Below the pieces are notes generated by a model. That model did no database searches and was not told the origin of the DNA. It saw only the letters and a program-made list of their open reading frames with translations. A program made the position numbers and the translations under genes. Shown in pieces: positions 10,604 to 20,107 of a DNA stretch of 64,000 nt (position 1 is the first letter of the stretch; each line of letters starts with the position of its first letter). The stretch comes from Pseudoips prasinana. Lineage: Eukaryota; Arthropoda; Insecta; Lepidoptera; Nolidae. The stretch lies in the NCBI GenBank assembly GCA_951640165.1, contig OX621241.1:16001001-16065000 (forward strand). Direction: 5' to 3'.

Positions 10604-12135
10604 ACACTGGTCAACACCGGTTTTGGTGCCAAAAAGCTGTAATTTTTTTTTCATTTAGGACCCTATACTAATTACATTTATAGCAAAAATATTGATTTTC
10701 TACGTGTAGTTTTCTAGATTTTTAATAGAAAAGAAAACATGAAATTCACTAAAAAACAACATTTATTTAATCTTTATGTACATTAAAACCTTCTTTTACG
10801 CGATTTTCGCGAATGAGGTGTATCATGACAATCACGTTGCATCCCCCAGCAGTAGTTAGCCATCATATTTTGTTAATCCCATCGGCCTTGGTACCTCTCC
10901 TCCATAGTTTTTGGTCTTGGTGAAACCGCTCCCCTTGTCGTTGGCTATACGAACCAAGATTCATTGGAAACTGGTCAAGATGACTGTGGAGATAAAGCAC
11001 TATGATGGACATGTTACATCCTAAGTTTTTGAAATTCTCCAGCATGTTGTTAACATTTTCAGAGTAGTTACTTGGTTTCTGATTTCTCAGAAAGTTTTTT
11101 GTAACTTCAATAAACGAATTCCACGCAAGTTGTTCCAAACTGGTCATTGAACTTGAGAAATTAGTATCTTTTATCAATATTCTTATCTGTGGGCCATCAA
11201 AAATACCCGCTTTTACGTTTTCTATGCGTAGACTAGGGAATTTTCCGAATTAAAAAATGGTAGCAAGTCTTGCTCTCTTGTACGATAGAAAGTCACTTTA
11301 GTATCTGATGCCAATAAGTTCCTTTTTATTTTGATCTAGAAGCCTAAACCTCTGCAGATTCTTTAGGTAGTTCAAGATCCCTTATTAAATCGTTTAATTC
11401 TACTTGGGTAAAAGGTTTAGGCTCTGTAGATGCAATTGTTTCGATAACTCTATCGATAGACACTACAATATAGTTATCTTCAAATGGTTCACGGTTTGAA
11501 GAAAATATTGGAACAGGTACGTCCTCTGAATGTGGTAAAAGTCTTCTAGCCGATTGTAAGTCTGGATAAATCATTTTTTTTAACTTTAACTCCACGCAAA
11601 TTGGCATAGCAGAAGTAACAGTCATCGAAGTGATTTTATTGTTCTCTCCATTGCATTGGCACCCCGAACCTCATACAGCTTCTTCTATCACTGACCTACT
11701 GTCTCAAGTGTTCATAGCACATTATGCAAACAATTTCAGGTATCCACGGCTTTTTTTCGTCTACAATTTGCGACTTATAGCACGAAAAATAAGCACTTTT
11801 TATAAAATCTGTTATTTAATAAGTTTCCTGAACTTTTTGATTGTGTATTCCCCACAAATGTAACAAAACACGTTTGGGTCATTGAGACAACTTCTTCACG
11901 ATGAAGACGTGATATCAAAATCAATTTATTTATAGAAAGGTACTAATAAGACTTCAAACCGTGTTCCCGAACGTACTAATTACAGAACATTTAAAAAACA
12001 GAGGGTAGATACAAAACTACACGTAGGAAAAAAAAGTTTTAAAAAATATTTTTAGTGTTGCCAATGCATACATAATACAAAACTACTAAAGAGATCTCGG
12101 CACCAAAAATTTTTTTTATATTTGTTGACCTGTGT
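10604..12135 (-). mobile_element. TIR element carrying an unclassified protein gene
   Basis: Imperfect terminal inverted repeats: ACACTGGTCAACA at 10604-10616 and its inverse TGTTGACCTGTGT at 12123-12135. A second inverted pair lies just inside (TTTTGGTGCC at 10621, GGCACCAAAA at 12099-12108) and a third about 100 bp in (CTACGTGTAGTTTT at 10700-10713, AAAACTACACGTAG at 12013-12026). Three nested pairs in mirror order around one minus-strand pseudogene make this a DNA-transposon-like unit of 1.5 kb. A target-site duplication was not clear. Confidence 0.65.
10783..11925 (-). pseudogene. Broken gene of an unclassified, transposon-borne zinc-knuckle protein
   Basis: Minus-strand remains in at least three frames. 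N-terminal part (11925-11600): DPNVFCYICGEY, then EIVCIMCYEHLRQ, then DDCYFC, a set of CxxC pairs suggesting zinc binding. Next an open frame (11625-11344) with KPFTQVELNDLIRDLELPK, followed in another frame by TKVTFYRTREQDLLPFF. C-terminal part (11215-10783): GIFDGPQIRILIKDTN, NMSIIVLYLHSHLDQFP, GERFHQD and finally MMANYCWGMQRD. I recall proteins with this order (CxxC pairs, HSHLDFFP, ERFHQD, ADYCW) as a multi-copy uncharacterised family in arthropods and Hydra, several hundred residues longer; here the middle seems deleted between LPFF and the GIFDGPQI block. In-frame stops occur in the N-terminal part. Function unknown; a role in transposition is inferred only from the flanking inverted repeats. 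Confidence 0.65.
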
Positions 12136-12291
12136 AATTGGTAACTTTATATATTGTCCTCGGGATATAATACAATGATGATGAGCAAATGCGATTGTAT
12201 AAAAAGTGTTTTATACGGTCGGGTCATTATTAGAAATTGTATTTCCTCATTTTTAAATTGTTCGACGTCAGATGCTAGCCTATTAACAAAA

Positions 12292-12470
12292 TCATACTAA
12301 TATTATAAGGGCGAAAGTTTGTGATTGAGTGTATGTTTGTTACTCTTTCACGCAAAAACTACCGGACGGATTTTGATGAAACTTTGTAGTAATATAGCTT
12401 ATATAACCGAATAACACATAGACTATAATTTATATAGTTTAACGCGGGTAAAACCGAAGGGCACAGATAG
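12292..12470 (+). mobile_element. Short Helitron-like element
   Basis: TCATACTAATATTATAAGGG at the start, then GTTTGTTACTCTTTCACGCA, CACATAGACTATAATTTATA and a GGGCACAGATAG end (CTAG mutated to ATAG). The same layout is seen at 41351-41540 and 54108-54295. Non-coding. Confidence 0.8.
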
Positions 12471-12474
12471 TTAA

Positions 12475-13215
12475 GAATATTTTTGGGATGACGTAGGCCA
12501 ATATGATATGTTTTGCAGAAATTAATGGATCCTAAAACACGATTCTTATACTTTGAATCGGTAGAAAAATCGTAAAGGCAGGAAACAAAAAAGATATGCA
12601 AGAATTAGGTACTCAGGTAGTGCATTTTATGATGAGGAAAAGCGTTGGTATTTTAAATTTGGCATAAAGGTAATACAAATAATAACTTTTGTTCAATATC
12701 CTGTTTTGAAATTGTGCCAGTGCCTTACGACATTTTTGTGATCTATTTTTAGGTTAATTTGGGTTTAAGGTTTAGGTAAAGACATCGACTTCACTGGGGA
12801 CTTTACCAACATGCAAATTACGAACACGAAGTACCTACACCCAGACTCAGAATAACTATATTTTGGACTCACGGATTCGATCAGCTTATTTGAAAAAAAA
12901 GCTAATGCTGAGTTCAAAATTGTTTGAACTCTATTTTTATCTCACCCTCAGTGCAAATATCCGCTCAAAACACGCATATATCCGTTGCTTAACGACGCCA
13001 CACAAACTAACATGTAGCTAAATATGTATTTAGTTGACTTAAAACAACATACACATACATACATGTATTATGTTCATTTACTATTGTTATACATGCCTCC
13101 GCCCGCAGCTTTACCTGCTTAAATTATTGGGCCGTCTTAAGTTATATAGAAGAATTATTAGAATTTGAATACAACACTGGATTCCCTAATATTGGTACTA
13201 GTTCATATTGTATAA
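12475..13215. other. No gene seen
   Basis: No recognisable feature; a palindromic ACATACACATACATACATGTA lies near 13050. Confidence 0.4.
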
Positions 13216-13219
13216 TGTA

Positions 13220-13450
13220 CTAGCTGTGTCCCGCGGTTTGACCCGCGTTAAATCTTATAAATTATCACAGCTCCTCCCCCGTAGGTGATAGAGTGATAAT
13301 ATGTAGCCTATATGTTGACCCGACCTCTTAGTAATATTAATGCAAAATTTGAAGTAAATCCATGAAGTACTTTTTGAGTTTAGCCCGGACATACATACAG
13401 ACAAAGAGACACACAGACAAAAATTCTTTAAACTATATTTTTGGCTTCGA
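13220..13450 (-). mobile_element. Helitron-like element, minus strand
   Basis: On the minus strand the 3' end reads CGCGGGTCAAACCGCGGGAC then ACAGCTAG at 13223-13220, the GC-rich hairpin plus CTAG of this group. The distal end near 13450 is not defined. Confidence 0.6.
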
Positions 13451-13619
13451 TATCGATTGTAGATCACGCCCCAAGTATCCTTTAAAAAAAATATTCAATG
13501 TACAGTTTTGACTTTCCTACGATTTTATTGTATGTATAGATATAGTCGTTGCGAACTGACAATGATGTGCTAGCTATAGGAAATTCAGTTACCAAAGGCG
13601 CGCATGTCATATTAGCTTT

Positions 13620-13895
13620 GAATAATGCCCAATTACCGAAAGACGCAGCGTGGCCTCCCCACGCTCCACAAGGTGGAAGGATGAAAATGGTCGGTTTTAC
13701 GGACAGGGCCTGCTACCGACTTTTGTCTAGATCCTTGCTGAGGCCTTTGTCGCTTTGGACGTCATACTTCGATGAGAAAATATGTAGAGCATAACTATGT
13801 AACGCCAATATTGCCATGTTCTAGCAAATAAACGATTCTGATTCCAGCAGTGGCCGTTTTTCGGCTGACATAGTGATGATGATGGTGAATGCCTT
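13620..13895 (+). pseudogene. Fossil RTE-type reverse transcriptase tail
   Basis: Decayed C-terminal end of an RTE-like polyprotein. One frame near 13645 reads RRSVASPRSTRWKDEN, corresponding to the R-R-S-V-G-R-P-P-T-R-W-x-D-D segment of such proteins; AEAFVALDV follows in frame and corresponds to the G-E-A-F/Y-V-Q-Q-W end. The 3' end CAGTGGCCGTTTTTCGGCTG then ACATAGTGATGATGATGG is the standard (ATG)n tail. An overlapping open frame (13549-13794) is an out-of-register reading and is not a gene. 5' truncated, with substitutions in conserved positions. Confidence 0.6.
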
Positions 13896-14494
13896 ATTTA
13901 CAGTTTGTTATTGTTGTTTATATTACAAAGAAAACAGGTCTTTTATGTACCTCTAAAAACGTGTATGCATAATTTACTCATGATCGGTAGAATATTTAAA
14001 GCGTGAAGACTACAAACAAACAAATTACAATATTAGTAACGTGTATGCAAATAACACATTAATTACTTAAAAATCCTTTGAAGGTCCTGACTTTGACCAC
14101 GAGTTGAGGACAACTTTTATATTTTATTTTGTTTAAACCGATAGTATGCATATCTATATATTTGAAGCAAGTGCCTATCTTATTTATTAAATATCTTCCA
14201 TTTTGCGACACACGTATAGTTGACTCATATTAGTGGGAACACTTTAAGCTGGAGAGCGTCCTTATAATGTATGCAGTAAAGGCTGTGTTCATACTATAAG
14301 TGTTTTCAAGGGCGCGACGTGGTTTTGATATTATCTAGTACTGTACCCCTAATTATCCGACTAAGTAAAAGGAGGTTGTTGACAAACGTATAAAATAATT
14401 AGTGAATAGAATTGATGGAGCCCATTCTAGCCGGAACTGAACAAATTAAAGTTTTTTTTTATATGAAAATTCCTCAAATACAACAAAACAAAAC

Positions 14495-14790
14495 AAATGC
14501 CATCAGCATCATCATCATCCTGATATTGTCCACGGCTGGACATAGGCCCCACCTTAAGATTTCTAACTTTGCCATTTGCCTTTGCGGTTGCTTTTGCGGT
14601 TTGCCGTAGTCACCCGGCGCTGCTGCCTGACTACCCGGTCCCTTAGTCGCCTTTTTAGTATGGTATGGTATGTGATTCGGTCGGAAACCACACGTCTAAA
14701 TTTGCTACCCCAAACAATGCGCCAGCTAATAGACAATCATGTATGGAAAGTTAATAAGTTAAATAAATGGAAAATTAAGTAATAATCAAA
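14495..14790 (-). pseudogene. LINE tail with (ATG)n end, minus strand
   Basis: The CATCAGCATCATCATCATCC run followed by GTCCACGGCTGGACATAGG is the reverse complement of the GTCCAGCAGTGGAC...(GATG)n tail seen at 28.3 and 49.3 kb. The adjoining 200 bp (CTGACTACCCGGTCCC, TCGGTCGGAAACCACACG) are likely degraded LINE or SINE body, but no convincing protein motif survives. The overlapping plus-strand frames at 14412-14782 are not considered genes. Confidence 0.5.
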
Positions 14791-14794
14791 GTTG

Positions 14795-15265
14795 TGTAAT
14801 TTGCAAGTAGATGCTTTTGTTTTGTTTAGTGTCACAAGCTTACTAAGCGGTTTGTAGTCATTAATCAGACTTTTCCATCGAGATAGCTAGATAGATACAC
14901 TATATTGCGTAAATAAAAAAAAAGCAGCAACTAACGATCCTGTCTGATCCCAAACTAGGCAGAGCCTGTAGAACGGCAACCAGACCACTGATAAATAAAA
15001 ATAATAATTCTAAATACAACAATATTACTTACTTTCATAAATAATTATTAATTACGGTACTTTATTCGAGAAGGTACAAGCGTATGCTGCAACTGTTCAA
15101 TTCGATTTTCAAATCTCAGTCCAGTGACCGGTCTCAATTTCAAATTCTATGACCAGTCGGGAATACAAATTTGATATATCACCGTGGATTTAGTTGTCCA
15201 GATTTAACACTTTTCCTAGATGTTCTTTTCCCATACAATCGTATTCCCCATTTTCTTCCCTGATT
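14795..15265. other. No gene; SINE tail fragment
   Basis: 14935-14995 (TGTCTGATCCCAAACTAGGC, AGAGCCTGTAG) resembles the antisense of the SINE tail described at 50457. The rest is unassigned. Confidence 0.45.
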
Positions 15266-15266
15266 T

Positions 15267-16085
15267 TTTTACCGACTTCAAAAGAAGGAGGTTATGTATT
15301 GGACTGTAAGATGTTTGCTTTTGTAACGCGATTTCTTTGTGGTTAGTGATCCGATTTCGGTATATTCTATTATTATTTGATGGGGAATGGCTTCTGTATG
15401 GTCTCTATAAAAGGAAAGTTAAACTGGATACATAGCTTTTTTAAGCCTTAATTATTTAAGTTTCAGATACCTATCTTTATAATGAGTTGTGTAATGCGTT
15501 AACCGCTCCGCCACCTTACTGTAGTGTAATAGACCACACAAATATTTTTTTTTATCAATATATTATTATTTGCCACGATCTTCCCATGTGATGCAGTCGA
15601 GCCGATACTTAGAAGCCTTAGTATTTCGGTATCGATTCTGAATAGGACAGTCATTAATGTGACCTTTAAATGTTTTTCTGAGTATGGGTGTGCTTTGTAT
15701 CCGATAGTTGCATGTTTCTAAAGGAGAAAATTTCTTAGTGATGGCGTTATCTTTTTAAGATAAATATACATCAGCAAACATAAACTCAATTTTGTAGATG
15801 TTATGACCCTTCGAAATTCAATAAAGTTGAAATTGCCTTTCTTATTGATTCATTGAGGGTCAGAGCTCCATAGTTTACATTCTACCAAATACAAATGTCT
15901 GGTAAACAAAACTGGCGACTTGAAAGAAAAACAATAAAACGTTCAGGCATACGATCTTGCTGTTAAATTACTGAAAAAATGAATATATCCGTTTTGGTGA
16001 CCGAAACAGGACAATAATTATCGAGTTTAGTATTGCGTTCTGTTTTAACCGACTTCAGAAGGAGGTCGAAAGGTCTCATATAATA
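15267..16085. repeat. Degraded repeat block (CCGACTTCA...GGAGG family)
   Basis: Opens with ACCGACTTCAAAAGAAGGAG and closes with ACCGACTTCAGAAGGAGG at 16047. The inner segment GAGGGTCAGAGCTCCATAG..AATACAAATGTCTGGTAA matches GAGGGTCATAACTTCT...AATATAAATGTCTGGTAG at 19446-19503. I recognise this as a common interspersed lepidopteran-type repeat but cannot assign a class. Confidence 0.45.
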
Positions 16086-16439
16086 TTTTATGTTTTTTAA
16101 ACAGTATGTTAACAGAAAGTAAACGTTATTGCGAACAGCGTGAAGAGTAAGAAATTAGGAATTTCCCTAAAACGTTTTACAGAATACACATAGACGTCGT
16201 TAACGCCAACATTTGTCGCAATTAGAACCCAATTATTTCGTCCAATCAATCAAAATAAAATTCAAAAATCAATTCATAATCAATCAACACGGATGTATTA
16301 GAACACTCATAAATACAAAATCAAATACTACAAGCAAACAAATTTAACTTTAAAAACTATTGGCTAATGAACAACATCGTAATCGGTAGATGACGATATC
16401 AGTTGAACTTTTAGCATAGAAATACTAAAATCATATGTA

Positions 16440-16574
16440 CAGACGCCAGCACATCCAACTACCCCAATCTGTCAAATTCCATTTATAGATTTTCAACTTT
16501 ATCACAAAAGCATAAGGTTGACTTTCAATTGGGTAAATTTGACAGATTGGGGTAGCTTGATGTGCTGGCGTCTG
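16440..16574. mobile_element. 135-bp MITE, copy 3
   Basis: CAGACGCCAGCACATCCAAC to TGTGCTGGCGTCTG, TA flanks, 135 bp, same core orientation as copy 2. Confidence 0.93.
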
Positions 16575-16799
16575 TACACGTACGGTTGTCTGTCAGCAAG
16601 ACCCGGCGCGAGATGGTGCCACGGAAATAGACTGACAGTACTGTCACCTCGAAATATGAACAAATACCGATGGTTATTCAAAACAGTGCAATAACATTAC
16701 TTCCGTCTACTAAAATAATACATTACGCAAAACTCATCTACGTTGTTCATGTATTAATCATTTAAAGTAATTATCTAAATAAGTATGTATTTAAAAAGG

Positions 16800-16930
16800 A
16801 AAATTAGTATATGTATATACCTATATCAGTTATCTAGTTTCCATAGTATACGCTGTGCTTAGTTTGGGATCAGATGGCCGTATGTGAATAATTCCCAAGG
16901 ATAAAAAAAGGAAAAAGTAACTTAAATAAA
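16800..16930 (+). repeat. SINE tail fragment
   Basis: TATATCAGTTATCTAGTTTC then GTGCTTAGTTTGGGATCAGA and TGGCCGTATGTGAATAATTCCC: tail of the tRNA-headed SINE found complete at 50457-50715. Confidence 0.75.
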
Positions 16931-17084
16931 CTTTAGTGTAATAAACACTAACACAAGATAGTTACTTGTTATTTTTCTCGTAAAGATTTAATGCCCGCTA
17001 TAAATTCGCTTAACGTGGCGTTTACAAATGCAATTCACGGTCAGCGAGCTCATACAGTTTCAAATATGGGTCATATAAATATTG

Positions 17085-17460
17085 ACTGCCTCATTGGTCT
17101 AGCGGTAGCGTGTTCAACCGCAGAAAATGAGGTCCTGGTTCAAATCCCGGGTCGGGCCAAAAAGTGATTTTGGGATTATTCCGTAAAAAGATTTTTTCAA
17201 TATCAGTCCGAAGTCTGTAATTTGGCGGTATTACACCCCCGTGCCTCGCAGAGCACGTAATGCCGTCGGTCCTATACCTGACCTCTTTCCGGTCGTGTCG
17301 CTAGTCGTCCCATCGGATCATGAGAGTGATGGAATAGAAAGTGCCCCTGTGTTTGCGTACACACTTTTGTACTATAATATGTCCTGCGCAATTGGCGAAT
17401 CTCCATTGAGAATGGCCGCCGTGGCCGAAATTCGGCCGGGAAGACATCATCAATATCATA
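17085..17460 (+). repeat. tRNA-headed SINE, near full length
   Basis: The head has a pol III A box (TGGTCTAGCGGTAG) and B box (GGTTCAAATCCC) spaced as in tRNA, but no acceptor stem, so this is not a tRNA gene. The body contains GCCTCGCAGAGCACGTAATG, CGGTCGTGTCGCTAGTCG and GGCCGAAATTCGGCCGG; antisense fragments of the body occur at 9325-9362 and around 24010-24110. The open frames on both strands across it (17241-17547) are by-products of its high GC content. Confidence 0.8.
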
Positions 17461-17835
17461 TAAATATTTGTCTTGTACGGGTAGCGAGCCTGAAACACGA
17501 AGGCACCAATGTGGTAGCGATGCTACCCTAAGGGGATGTATGGACATTTATACGGGATTTGCATTCACCATATTTCTTAAAATTTATATATCGACTTGAT
17601 TTATGAATCTTGACTATAATAATTATACTACTAGAATAAGAATAGATTTTATAGTTGAGCATATATACAAACAGAATATAAACTATCACAGTGATCATAA
17701 ATATTATTTTTACATAGACAACAGGTACGTTTTATGCGAAATTGTATGAATCCAGTTCGCCTCTTCTTTAAGGAGGGATTCTTAATATACATACAAATTC
17801 ATACAATGAGCTTTATCAACCTATAAAATTTCTGC

Positions 17836-18040
17836 ACGTGTGGCGCAGCGGTTACGACAGTCACCTCGCCGCTGCGTGTCTCGAGTTCGATTCCCGCGCA
17901 GGTCAACTATTTGTGTGACCAATAAATAGTTCATCTGAGTCGGGATGTACTTTGTGTCCGCAAATTATATGTTTGTAAATTAATCCTTGTGTCGCGGACA
18001 CTGGGATTAATTTCCCTAGTGCGGGTGTTGTGTTCTAAAA
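17836..18040 (+). repeat. tRNA-headed SINE of a second family
   Basis: Head GTGGCGCAGCGGTTACGACA (A box) and GAGTTCGATTCCC (B box), then TTTGTGTGACCAATAAATAG, TCCTTGTGTCGCGGACACTG and TTTCCCTAGTGCGGG. The same family appears inverted at 21775-21935 and as headless relics at 47150 and 53280. Confidence 0.8.
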
Positions 18041-18055
18041 AAACTGATCAAAGTG

Positions 18056-18262
18056 TAAAAGATCAGCCAAGTGCGAGTCAGACCCGCTCACAAAGGGTGC
18101 TGTACCATCGAGAGACTATAATAATTTATTATTTGTTGTTAGCGGCAATAGAAAAATAGCTCTTCAAGAATTTTAAATGTCTACCTATAACGGTATTATG
18201 AGAACAGCAATAAGACAATCGGACAGAAAACCCCAACCCAACGGGTTCCGCTAGCACCCCTA
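18056..18262 (+). repeat. Interspersed repeat fragment (GCCAAGTGCGAGTC type)
   Basis: GCCAAGTGCGAGTCAGACCC, GCTGTACCATCGAGAGAC, TTGTTGTTAGCGGCAATAGA and CCCAACCCAACGGGTTCCG are landmarks of a widespread arthropod repeat of uncertain class. The family is remembered, not searched. Confidence 0.5.
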
Positions 18263-18264
18263 GT

Positions 18265-19055
18265 GTATGGAAAAGCAAGTGGTTAATACATGTGTAGGTA
18301 TAGAAAGTGATATTATTCACGCTCTTTATAAACCGTTGTTATACAAGTCACTCTAAGCTTCATGACCAGATTATATCTTTAAGGATGGCACGGTATTTCA
18401 ATGATAGCACATGCACCAATGCATCATAGAACTAAACATTCCATTGTTGACATATCCCCAGCCTTGCTGTCGCGACAAAACTGATATGTCTGGCGGTTTG
18501 GCCAGAATTCAAATTACAAAGCCAATGCTTTGATATATTTAGCGACCTTGTCCTTACGCTGACCCCATGGCCGATGACACAACGATACCTATAAAACATG
18601 GCTTTACAATACAGTTATTGACATCTGATTCAGATTACAATATTAAGATCAGAAGAGTACGTTGATCTCTGTTATCGCATGAATAACCAACGATGTTATG
18701 CCTACTCTTATTCATAAGTCTGTATATTTTAAACGTTATCTTCCGTGTTAGATTGCTTACAGTAATCGTTACAGCTTATGTAGGTAAATACTAGCAACTA
18801 AGTAATGAAATGAATGTAATGTATTTCGATCGTAGAATTTTGCTCAGTTACGGATATGAAGGGATTTAGTTACAAGTGGGTCAGGCTGGGTCTATCCTTA
18901 TATTGACCGCGCTACATGTTATGTAACCCAGACATTACAGACAGCTACTACTCTGGCTAGTGTATCGCAGTATAAACCCACAAGTATAAAAAATGAGAAC
19001 AGCAATAAGTAGGTCGGTTTAGGGTCAGAAGTACCCTAAACCGGCGAGCATGTAT
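18265..19055. other. No gene seen
   Basis: No coding or repeat feature recognised. Confidence 0.4.
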
Positions 19056-19069
19056 GAAGAATATAATGA

Positions 19070-19182
19070 CAGTAATCGAGGCAAAAGACGTGTGCAAAGA
19101 TCGTGACAAATGGAGATCCGTTGTCTCTGCCTACCCCTCTGGGAAACAGGCGTGAGTCTATGTATGTATGTATGTATGTAAG
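19070..19182 (+). pseudogene. LINE C-terminal tail with (TATG)n end
   Basis: The last codons of a reverse transcriptase-type ORF: a plus frame starting near 19081 reads EAKDVCKDRDKWRSVV then SAYPSGKQA and a stop, and after GAGTCTATGTATG comes (TATG)n to 19180. Related tails occur at 36535-36640 and 40425-40520, with the same GAGTCTATGTATG or GAGCCTATATATG junction. Only about 30 codons remain, so this is a severely 5'-truncated retrocopy. The clade cannot be fixed from so short a piece. Confidence 0.6.
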
Positions 19183-19319
19183 TATAAAAAATGTATTTCA
19201 TAATTGAATTACGTAACAAATAACTATCAAAACACAGTGAAAGAGAATCAAATCATTATTATCATTATCGAAAACAAAGATTTTGGTCATTATAAAGGGC
19301 ACTACATATAAAATTTAAA

Positions 19320-19802
19320 ATTATAATGTATGGTAATATTTCAAGATACTTTTGTGTTTATTTTTATTGGAAAAAATGGGCGAGTGGTGTATTTGGATAA
19401 AAGACGTCCAATAAAATATACCTGTCAAATTTGACACATTATTTGAGGGTCATAACTTCTACAAAAATAAGTTTATATTCCACGGAATATAAATGTCTGG
19501 TAGTCTGGCCACGTGGAAAATAGACAAATATTAAAAAAATCTACCCCGACATTTTTCATAGTGTGTACTGTACTACGACTAATCACCGCCTTTCATTTGA
19601 TATCCATATTGAAGGAGCTATGGAAAAAATATGTAGCTAGTATCGCTATTTTGTGATGGCGGCAATCATGAGACCGATATTCATCAAACATAGCTGAGAA
19701 CAGTCCCGTATAATTCAACTAACAAACAAAATCAAATCGGTTCATCCATTTGAGATCTACGATGCCTTTTGTAACACCCCTCTTCTTGCGTCGGGGGTAT
19801 AA
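19320..19802. repeat. Degraded interspersed repeat
   Basis: Shares AATATAAATGTCTGGTAG and neighbouring blocks with 15840-15910 and ends GTAACACCCCTCTTCTTGCG then TCGGGGGTA, a landmark I associate with a common lepidopteran repeat. Non-coding. Confidence 0.45.
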
Positions 19803-20107
19803 ATGGTGACACATAAACTATTTTCTTGTCGTTTGATTATTAAAAACAATGAAATTGTTTTATTTTACACGGTGAACCAATTAGTATCGGCAAAAAAATT
19901 GCGAAAATATGTAAGTTAACTTGGCGGTCGTCAGCTTCTTAAAATGAAATCGAACCAAAGATTTTCCTAACATTTTTTTGCACTGGCCATCAGTTCCATT
20001 CTATGCAATGCCTACGCTCGTCAACGTAATGGATTTCTGTCAAAAAACTACATAGAATAACGTTTATAGGTTGTAGTGTTTATACCTATGAGAACTGAAC
20101 GGTAATA

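Noticed and set aside
17085..17160. Possible tRNA gene
   Set aside because: A and B boxes are good but the 5' and 3' ends do not pair into an acceptor stem and a SINE body follows directly; annotated as a SINE head. The same holds for 17836, 21930 (minus), 23325 (minus), 42015 (minus), 50012 (minus) and 50457.
17241..17547. Overlapping 91-96-codon frames on both strands
   Set aside because: They lie inside the GC-rich body of a SINE and have no domain; chance frames.
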